From Bacillota bacterium (lineage in GTDB: Bacteria > Bacillota > Desulfotomaculia > Desulfotomaculales > Desulfallaceae): a stretch of 5,968 nucleotides of DNA. The translations under genes were made by a program, and so were the position numbers. Below are positions 1 to 4,105 of the stretch, one piece after another (within the stretch, counting starts at the first letter, position 1; each line of letters begins with the position of its first letter). The DNA is taken from contig WQUS01000127.1 of NCBI GenBank assembly GCA_009781965.1, positions 1 to 5,968 of the forward strand. Reading direction: 5' to 3'. The notes beneath the pieces are model-generated. The model made no database searches, was not told the DNA's origin, and worked only from the letters and a program-made list of their open reading frames with translations.

Positions 1-124
1 GTTAGTACCCGTAGCCCAGGCCCGTAAAGTTATTAACCGTAAGCGATTTCTCGAAGAGTATGAGCGCACGGTTAATAACTTTACGGGCCGGCTTGATGCT
101 AAACAGTAACGTGTGACCAGTAAC
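1..124 (+). mobile_element. MITE-like hairpin repeat, copy 1 (left end outside window)
   Basis: This is the right-hand part of the element found complete at 3290-3441, in the same orientation. Bases 1-124 align with 3313-3441, so about 23 bases of the left end lie before the window. It contains a perfect 22-bp inverted repeat (19-40 with 68-89) around a 27-base loop, with a small CTC/GAG stem inside the loop. The right terminus reads TGACCAGTAAC (114-124), the reverse complement of the left terminus of copy 2 (GTTACTGGTCA, 3290-3300). There is no coding potential, so any transposition would need a transposase supplied in trans. The right-hand target duplication would start at 125; its partner cannot be seen. 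No U-tract follows the stem, so it is not an ordinary terminator. Calling it a MITE is inference from structure; I do not recognise a named family. Confidence 0.75.
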
Positions 125-171
125 GTTTTGTGGTTATATTTGCTAAGACCGGATGCGCTACTATTGCGTTA

Positions 172-187
172 TATAATATTATATAAT
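172..187 (+). promoter_or_regulatory. Tandem TATAAT boxes upstream of hicB
   Basis: Two perfect -10 hexamers (TATAAT at 172-177 and 182-187) lie in an AT-rich stretch between the repeat end at 124 and the hicB start at 218. I see no good -35 hexamer at 16-18 bases from either box, so this is only a candidate promoter for hicB, and perhaps for mntA-hepT downstream. HicB proteins often repress their own promoter, but no clear operator palindrome is visible here. Confidence 0.3.
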
Positions 188-202
188 ACAATAATTATGT
201 AA

Positions 203-209
203 AAAGGAG
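203..209 (+). promoter_or_regulatory. Ribosome binding site fixing the hicB TTG start
   Basis: AAAGGAG lies 8 bases before TTG at 218. A GTG at 209 in the same frame overlaps this site and so cannot be the start it serves. Confidence 0.7.
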
Positions 210-217
210 TGTTCAAT

Positions 218-625
218 TTGGCCTATATTTATCCAGCTATATTTACACCATCCACAGTAAAAGAACGCGGTACCGTATATACAGTTGAAATTCCAGATAT
301 ATTAGGCTGTGTCACCGAAGGAGATTCGATCGCAGAAGCAATCTACATGGCAAGGGAAGCTTTAGCCGGATGTATATTAGCGTTAAAACAAAACAAGGAA
401 GATATTCCAAAACCGTCAGCCTATGATAATATTGTGCCGGGTAAAAACGAATTTGTTACTCTAATAGATGTGGATTTAAATGACTATTTACGGAAAAAGG
501 AAACCAAGTCTATTATTAAAACGGTTAGTCTTCCACAATGGCTGGCATCTATGGCTGAAGAAGCCGGTATCAGTTACTCGCAAACCCTTCAGACCGCATT
601 AAAACAAAAACTTGGTATTGACTAA
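218..625 (+). CDS. hicB: HicB-family antitoxin, apparently without hicA
   Basis: The product is 135 residues from a TTG start chosen for its ribosome binding site. Residues 1 to about 65 look like the HicB-like partial RNase H fold: a start AYIYPAIFTP, then YTVEIPDILGCVTEGDS, then a helix rich in AREALAGCILAL. The last 40 residues (KTVSLPQWLASMAEEAGISY onward) resemble the C-terminal ribbon-helix-helix DNA-binding module of HicB proteins. In the family, HicB neutralises the small mRNA-cleaving toxin HicA and represses the operon. No 60-80 residue HicA-like frame lies on either side: upstream are only 93 bases after the repeat, and downstream begins mntA-hepT. It is therefore an orphan antitoxin or a solitary regulator. 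Family assignment is firm; present function is inferred. Confidence 0.85.
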   Translation: MAYIYPAIFTPSTVKERGTVYTVEIPDILGCVTEGDSIAEAIYMAREALAGCILALKQNKEDIPKPSAYDNIVPGKNEFVTLIDVDLNDYLRKKETKSIIKTVSLPQWLASMAEEAGISYSQTLQTALKQKLGID

Positions 626-705
626 ACAACAGCCATCATAATTGATAAACGGCTTGAGCAGCTGAAGCTCAAAAATGAATTTTGGGAGTGGAAAGGAGAA
701 CGGCT

Positions 706-1014
706 ATGGAAAATGTCTACACAGCTAATCAGATAAAAGAAAAGTTGCTGCCGGTTTTTGATGCCAGCCCTGTCGAAAAAGCAATCCTTTTTGGCTCTTA
801 CGCAAAGGGAAACCAGACACGAGTAAGTGATGTTGATATTTTCATAGACAGCAAAGGGAAAATCAAAGGGATTGACTTTTTCGGGGTTTTGCAGGATATT
901 ACAGAAGCTCTCCACATACCGGTAGATTTAATTGAGGCTTCCCAAGTCATACATGGGGGACGGATAGACCGTGAAATTGCGGAAACAGGGATAATAATTT
1001 ATGAAAGAGCATGA
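706..1014 (+). CDS. mntA: MNT-domain nucleotidyltransferase antitoxin of a HEPN/MNT pair
   Basis: A 102-residue minimal nucleotidyltransferase. ATG 706 is chosen because AAAGGAG (692-698) precedes it by 7 bases; an in-frame TTG at 682 lies upstream of that site. The active site is complete: GS at residues 30-31, ten residues, then DVD at 42-44 (the GSX10DXD signature), with a probable third metal ligand at Asp74 in IPVDLIEA. In characterised pairs, MntA transfers AMP groups from ATP to a tyrosine of the HepT toxin and so disarms it. The start codon of hepT lies inside the end of this gene with a 14-base overlap, which indicates translational coupling. Length and motif spacing match the family, so I judge it intact. 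Confidence 0.9.
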   Translation: MENVYTANQIKEKLLPVFDASPVEKAILFGSYAKGNQTRVSDVDIFIDSKGKIKGIDFFGVLQDITEALHIPVDLIEASQVIHGGRIDREIAETGIIIYERA

Positions 1015-1336
1015 TCTGGTCCTCCTTGAAAAGATAAGAGCCTATGCCATACAAGCAATACAATTCAAAGGCACGATGGATTTTTTAGAGTTTTCAAAAG
1101 ATGCAAAAACAGTGGCGGCTTGTATTTTTAATTTGAGCCAAATTGGGGAATTTGTTGGACGATTGAGTGACGAGTTTGTAGTGGCTAATGACCAAATCCC
1201 TTGGCGTAAGATCAAGGGTATGAGAAACAGAATTGCACATGACTATGAAGGGATTTTGCTGAATATTATCTGGGACGTACTCGTGGACTTTTTGCCTGAA
1301 TTAATTGATAAAATTGAAAAAATAGACTCTGATTGA
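1001..1336 (+). CDS. hepT: HEPN-domain ribonuclease toxin
   Basis: A 111-residue, mainly helical protein of the HEPN (DUF86/HepT) family. The catalytic RNase motif is present as RNRIAHDY at residues 75-82, that is R75-X4-H80-X-Y82. This is the RX4HXY form, in which the tyrosine is the AMPylation target of the partner MntA. Residues 34-54 (DAKTVAACIFNLSQIGEFVG) form the conserved helix that usually packs in the HEPN dimer. By family knowledge the toxin cleaves RNA when freed from its antitoxin. It starts with ATG inside mntA and is presumably co-expressed with it. All key residues are present, so toxin and antitoxin both look functional. Confidence 0.9.
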   Translation: MKEHDLVLLEKIRAYAIQAIQFKGTMDFLEFSKDAKTVAACIFNLSQIGEFVGRLSDEFVVANDQIPWRKIKGMRNRIAHDYEGILLNIIWDVLVDFLPELIDKIEKIDSD

Positions 1337-1375
1337 GTTGTTTTACGCTTCGTTACTAGATGTGAGGAAAAGAAG

Positions 1376-1447
1376 ATGCCTAAAAAAACTTACTTTATAA
1401 GCTATACTACCCGCACGGAAGCGGATAAGCAGTGGGCCAATGTATAG
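1376..1447 (+). pseudogene. Remnant: N-terminus of a TIR-domain gene
   Basis: A good ribosome binding site (GAGG, 1364-1367, 8 bases before ATG 1376) opens a 23-codon frame beginning MPKKTYFISYTTRTEAD and ending at a TAG (1445-1447) just after QWANV. The start strongly resembles the first strand and loop of bacterial TIR domains (FISYT..TEAD..WA), as found in TIR proteins with C-terminal TPR repeats. The rest of the TIR domain is missing. Likeness is lost after about residue 21, so the breakpoint is near 1438. The tail of such a protein may survive at about 2360-2545. The short frame could still be translated, but a function is unlikely. Confidence 0.6.
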
Positions 1448-1479
1448 TTTACTCAGGATTTATATGGGAGGACATCTAA

Positions 1480-2223
1480 ATGAACAAGCTAAACAACATA
1501 AAATGGTTTACCCTCGGTATTGCAATCGGTATTTTAGTCACAACGCTTATTGTTCTTGCCGTTGCCGCCAATACACAAAAACAAGCGACGCTGACCTATC
1601 GAGATATAAAGATAATACTGGATGGTGTTACAATTACTCCAAAGGACGTAAATGGAAACGTCATTGAACCTTTCATAATTGACGGAACGACATATCTGCC
1701 CATAAGAGGAATCTCGAGTGCGCTAGGCATTGATGTAGAATGGGTAGGCACTACAAGCACTGTCACGCTTACATCCCCTGATAGCGCAACTCTTGCCACC
1801 TTCGAAAAAATCTCGTGGCAGGTTGGATCCATTGCTTCAAATGATTATGGAATAAAATATAGTACAGACGAAATGAATTTCAAACAATATCCGTTGGATA
1901 AACTGATTGCCTATTGCCTTAACAGTGACGGTGCATACTCAGAGGGTTCCTTTGATGAATTATATCAACGCTTTTTAGAAGCTCCAAATACTGTATTAGC
2001 TTATATTGCGTTGGTAGGTGACAGCATTACGCGAGATGGCATCCCAGCGAAGATCGCCTTATGTAAAATCATCGTTTCTGAAGATGTATTCTTTTACGAT
2101 ATTACTAAATCGTTCAAGACCATTTTAGAAAAATTAACCGAAACTTATCCATCTGGTAGTGTGGCAGATATCCTTTCTTGCATGAATGAAGAATATAAGT
2201 TAGCCATTGAGCGTGCTAAATAA
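1480..2223 (+). CDS. Exported protein with copper-amine-oxidase-N-like (stalk) domain
   Basis: A 247-residue protein. ATG 1480 has GGGAGG (1466-1471) 8 bases upstream. Residues 1-8 are basic and polar, 9-30 form one hydrophobic segment (FTLGIAIGILVTTLIVLAVA), and a possible signal cleavage follows at AVAA-N. It is therefore secreted or held by an N-terminal anchor. Residues about 38-100 match the copper amine oxidase N-terminal-like domain common in Firmicute surface proteins: IILDG, a strand pair, then DGTTYLPIRGISSALG and VEWVGTTSTVTLT. This domain is structural, with no oxidase activity implied. Residues 105-247 are not recognised; they are mixed helical and end in a charged helix. The gene is framed by TIR and TPR relics, so it may have been inserted into an older gene. 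Its substrate and role cannot be told. Confidence 0.8.
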   Translation: MNKLNNIKWFTLGIAIGILVTTLIVLAVAANTQKQATLTYRDIKIILDGVTITPKDVNGNVIEPFIIDGTTYLPIRGISSALGIDVEWVGTTSTVTLTSPDSATLATFEKISWQVGSIASNDYGIKYSTDEMNFKQYPLDKLIAYCLNSDGAYSEGSFDELYQRFLEAPNTVLAYIALVGDSITRDGIPAKIALCKIIVSEDVFFYDITKSFKTILEKLTETYPSGSVADILSCMNEEYKLAIERAK

Positions 2224-2359
2224 GCAAACTGCCATACAGATTGAAAAACGTTGCCATATCGTCGTTATCCGGATTATCAGACCCGTTTTTGCATAGGCGT
2301 GTAAATGCCTTCAGAACGCATAAAACCCGTTTCGAGGGGTAGGGTATGCAACTATACAG
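2224..2359. other. Non-coding, unassigned stretch
   Basis: Between the stop of the exported protein and the TPR relic there is no frame with a ribosome binding site and no clear terminator. The frame of the TPR relic is closed by a TAA at 2321-2323. The stretch may be decayed sequence joined when the older TIR-TPR gene was disrupted; I recognise nothing specific in it. Confidence 0.4.
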
Positions 2360-2545
2360 ACGTTGGGCACGGAGCATCCCTCCACCGCCACTACTTACAA
2401 TAACATCGAGGGCGTATACAACTACTAAGGCGAATACGCCAAGGCCTTGGAGTGGTATCGGAAATCTTTGGCAATTTTTGAAGATAAACTGGGCAAAGAC
2501 CATCCTTATGCTAAAATCGTGCAAAATAATATAAACGCCTTATAA
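2360..2545 (+). pseudogene. Remnant: C-terminal TPR repeats (kinesin-light-chain type)
   Basis: The frame from 2360 reads TLGTEHPSTATTYNNIEGVY, then an in-frame TAA (2426-2428), then GEYAKALEWYRKSLAIFEDK, LGKDHPYAKIVQNNINAL and a final TAA (2543-2545). This is the 42-residue TPR_12 repeat pattern, with LG(T/K)(E/D)HP linkers and helix pair YNNI..VY / GEYAKALEWY..L. The internal stop falls where repeats usually have a glutamine (NQGEY), so one C-to-T change of CAA explains it. No start or ribosome binding site precedes it, and likeness fades upstream of 2360. It is best read as the tail of a TIR-TPR or similar signalling ATPase gene whose head is at 1376. Confidence 0.75.
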
Positions 2546-2641
2546 CCCAATCCGGCCTGCTGCGGATATATAAAAAGCAAACCCAGTACTGAAAACCATC
2601 ATTTGTGGTCATAATTGATTATATGAGGTCATTAGAGACAT
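2546..2641. other. Intergenic spacer before the OLE promoter
   Basis: An AT-rich spacer with a small inverted repeat (ATCCG at about 2551, CGGAT at about 2564) right after the TPR relic. It is followed by an A-rich rather than T-rich run, so it is not a convincing + strand terminator. Nothing else is recognised. Confidence 0.35.
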
Positions 2642-2670
2642 TTGCCGCGCCTTTAGCGGCATGTTATAAT
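2642..2670 (+). promoter_or_regulatory. Sigma-A-type promoter for OLE RNA, overlapped by an inverted repeat
   Basis: TTGCCG (2642-2647) and a perfect TATAAT (2665-2670) are separated by exactly 17 bases. The predicted transcription start is about 2676-2678, some 17 bases before the closing stem of the RNA. The inverted repeat TGCCGC (2643-2648) / GCGGCA (2656-2661) covers the -35 box and half the spacer. It could be an operator, or the fossil stem of a terminator from upstream, but no T-run follows it. A second TATAAT (2680-2685) lacks a suitable -35 partner. Confidence 0.6.
2643..2661. repeat. Inverted repeat within the OLE promoter
   Basis: A 6-bp palindrome with a 7-base centre, TGCCGC/GCGGCA, placed over the -35 element and the start of the spacer. 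The position suits a repressor site, but no family of regulator can be assigned. Confidence 0.45.
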
Positions 2671-2690
2671 TTCACTTAATATAATCTTAT

Positions 2691-3280
2691 TGTGCAAGTG
2701 ACATAGTATCCTAGTCGGGAACCCTTTTTTGAAGACGGGCCTAAAAATCCGTCAAGGGCACATCGATGAAGTTCCTGGTGCTGGCTACTGACGCCCAGTC
2801 GGGGGTTGGTACTGGGAGTTAAGGGGGCGGGGCGACCTGCAATGGCATGCGGACATTGACCCTGCCCCCGCGGAGACCCGTGTGCGTGGCCGTATTAGTC
2901 ATACGGCTATGGCTCGGGTATAAACCTGCATGTGGGGAAAGCTGCGTGCAGAGTAGCCTGCCTTGAGTGGTGCCGGTGGAGGTCCGGATGCGGCAGCCAG
3001 GCGTAAGGGCCCTTACCTTGGCTGAAGCGGGTTTAAACCGTCATTGCAAAAGAGGCTAAAAAAGGTCATCCCGTGGAGGAAAACTCCTAGGCTATCCTTT
3101 TTATCGGAGCGATACGGGGATTATAGTGTGGATCTAAGTGGTAATCCAGCCACGGAATCGGCGACGTTCCGGGGTTCTGTTTAAAGGGAAACCGCCGGCA
3201 TGGCGACAGCCGGTACGGAATTGGGAAAACCTGCTGGACCTAAGCCACAACATTTACCCGTATCGTCGTCACTTGCTTAC
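2691..3280 (+). ncRNA. ole: OLE RNA (Ornate Large Extremophilic RNA)
   Basis: About 590 bases with no credible reading frame but dense base pairing. A 9-bp closing stem joins 5' and 3' ends (GCAAGTGAC 2694-2702 with GTCACTTGC 3268-3276). Inner stems include 2722-2726/2754-2758 stacked near 2734-2738/2749-2753, 2794-2799/2811-2816, 2823-2832/2860-2869 (10 pairs, one G-U), 2889-2895/2901-2907 and 3058-3065/3096-3102. Two hairpins end in GCGA tetraloops (loops 3161-3164 and 3203-3206), the second with a bulged A. The length fits OLE RNA (about 600 nt), as does the position just before an OapA-like gene and dxs. In Bacillus halodurans, OLE RNA binds the membrane protein OapA plus OapB and OapC and helps cells tolerate cold, alcohols and metal stress. 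I identify it by size, structure and context, not by an alignment. A group II intron was considered and rejected. Confidence 0.85.
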
Positions 3281-3281
3281 C

Positions 3282-3289
3282 TGATACAT
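3282..3289 (+). repeat. Target-site duplication, left copy
   Basis: TGATACAT directly precedes the MITE-like element and is repeated exactly at 3442-3449. A C before each copy (3281 and 3441) makes the repeat 9 bases if the element end is set one base shorter. Confidence 0.85.
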
Positions 3290-3441
3290 GTTACTGGTCA
3301 GACCCTGTGCTTGTTAGTACTCATAGTGACTACGGCACGCAAAACTATTAACCGTAAGCGATTTCTCAAAAGAGCATGAGCGCACGGTTAATAGTTTTAC
3401 GTGCCGGCTCGAAGCGAAAGCAGTAACGTGCGAACAGTAAC
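3290..3441 (+). mobile_element. MITE-like hairpin element, complete copy 2
   Basis: A 152-bp non-coding element with imperfect terminal inverted repeats: GTTACTGGTC at 3290-3299 against GAACAGTAAC at 3432-3441, 9 of 10 matching. It is bordered by the 8-bp direct repeat TGATACAT. Its core is a 23-bp inverted repeat (3333-3355 with 3384-3406) with a single C-A mismatch (3340/3399) around a 28-base loop nearly identical to that of copy 1. CAGTAAC also occurs internally at 3421-3427, as in copy 1. Removing the element and one repeat restores a gap of about 50 bases between OLE RNA and oapA. A transcript from OLE into oapA would carry this long hairpin; with no T-run after it, it should not terminate, but RNase III cleavage is possible. 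An 8-bp duplication fits several IS families (such as IS256 or ISL3), so the parent is not assigned. Confidence 0.85.
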
Positions 3442-3449
3442 TGATACAT
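3442..3449 (+). repeat. Target-site duplication, right copy
   Basis: TGATACAT, an exact copy of 3282-3289, immediately follows the right terminus of the element. Confidence 0.85.
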
Positions 3450-3476
3450 AATATCCGGGGATAATAATTATGGAGT

Positions 3477-3480
3477 GGAG
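3477..3480 (+). promoter_or_regulatory. Ribosome binding site fixing the oapA TTG start
   Basis: GGAG stands 6 bases before TTG 3487. The only nearby ATG (3470) is in another frame that stops after six codons, at 3488-3490. Confidence 0.6.
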
Positions 3481-3486
3481 CAGTAG

Positions 3487-4053
3487 TTGAAAAATCATAA
3501 GTCTACAGTTTCCGGCAAGTACATAATATTTGTCGGTTTTATTTCTTTTCTAATCGCCGCGCTGTTTTTTCTGCTGTCCAATTTTTTTACCCATGCCTTG
3601 CACAGTCTCATATTATCTTTTATCTTTCTGCTGCTGATCATATTTTTTGGTATTGCCGCGGACCTGGTGGGCACAGCGGTAATGGCGGCCAATGAAAAAC
3701 CTTTTCACGCCAAAGCCTCCAAACGGCTTAAAGGCGCCCGGGAGAGCATTCTCTTAATCCGAAACGCCGACCGGGTGGCCAATATCTGCAACGATGTGGT
3801 GGGAGACATCACCGGTACGGTCAGCGGCGCTCTGGGTATTGCTCTGGTCCTGCAGATTATTAAAATGTGGGAGGAATTAAACCTGTCCGCATTGAACATG
3901 TTGTTTACGGCGCTTATCGCCGCCCTTACCGTGAGCGGCAAAGCCTTCGCCAAAAAAATGGCGCTGACCCATCCCAACGACGTTATTTCCTTTGCCGGTC
4001 GCTTTATGGCTGCATTTAACGCCATAATCGCTATCAGATCGGCCAAAAAATAG
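3487..4053 (+). CDS. oapA: OLE-associated membrane protein OapA
   Basis: A 188-residue basic membrane protein starting with TTG. Four hydrophobic segments are visible: residues about 11-31, 38-60, 106-126 and 133-150. Between segments 2 and 3 lies a charged region (residues 69-105) with HAKASKRLKGARES and NADRVANICNDVVGD, a plausible RNA-contact surface. The C-terminus ends in RSAKK. Size, four-helix layout, position directly after the structured RNA and position before dxs all fit OapA, which in B. halodurans binds OLE RNA and brings it to the cell membrane. A distant likeness to DUF21/MpfA-type magnesium transport domains has been proposed for OapA, as I recall; I cannot test it here. The gene lies 210 bases after the closing stem of OLE because of the inserted element. 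The 52-base gap to dxs has no terminator, so the two are probably co-transcribed. Confidence 0.82.
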   Translation: MKNHKSTVSGKYIIFVGFISFLIAALFFLLSNFFTHALHSLILSFIFLLLIIFFGIAADLVGTAVMAANEKPFHAKASKRLKGARESILLIRNADRVANICNDVVGDITGTVSGALGIALVLQIIKMWEELNLSALNMLFTALIAALTVSGKAFAKKMALTHPNDVISFAGRFMAAFNAIIAIRSAKK

Positions 4054-4094
4054 GTATAATAATAGCACATAATAGTAGCAATACCGAACTAATG

Positions 4095-4100
4095 AAGGTG
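4095..4100 (+). promoter_or_regulatory. Ribosome binding site fixing the dxs TTG start
   Basis: AAGGTG ends 5 bases before TTG 4106. An in-frame TAG at 4076-4078 limits how far upstream the start can be. ATG codons at 4092 and 4101 lie in another frame. Confidence 0.6.
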
Positions 4101-4105
4101 ATGGA

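Noticed and set aside
626..705. Frame continuing after the hicB stop, reading KRLEQLKLKNEFWEWKGERL
   Set aside because: It looks protein-like but has no ATG, GTG or TTG start with a ribosome binding site before mntA, and it runs through the mntA ribosome binding site. It could be a fossil, but I cannot support a gene.
622..915. 97-residue minus-strand frame opposite mntA
   Set aside because: It is a shadow of the motif-complete mntA frame, with no recognisable domain.
1440..1667. 75-residue plus-strand frame overlapping the exported protein gene
   Set aside because: It is in a different frame from the 1480 gene, has cysteine- and tyrosine-rich nonsense composition, and lacks a ribosome binding site of its own.
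2216..2534. Minus-strand frame (2216-2524) and plus-strand frame (2346-2534) over the TPR relic
   Set aside because: Both are out of frame with the recognisable TPR pattern and have no start signals, so they are chance frames in decayed sequence.
3333..3406. Intrinsic terminator between OLE RNA and oapA
   Set aside because: The stem is far longer than a usual terminator, has a 28-base loop, and is followed by GC-rich sequence without a T-run. The terminal repeats and target duplication mark it as an inserted element.
2691..3441. Group II intron RNA or other catalytic intron
   Set aside because: There is no intron-encoded reverse transcriptase, no typical domain V hairpin at the 3' end, and no interrupted exon. 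The closing stem and the oapA/dxs context fit OLE RNA better.
1..3441. CRISPR array or composite transposon bounded by the two hairpin repeats
   Set aside because: There are only two copies 3.2 kb apart with no spacer pattern. As a composite transposon it would carry OLE RNA away from oapA, and copy 2 has its own target duplication, so the insertions were probably independent.
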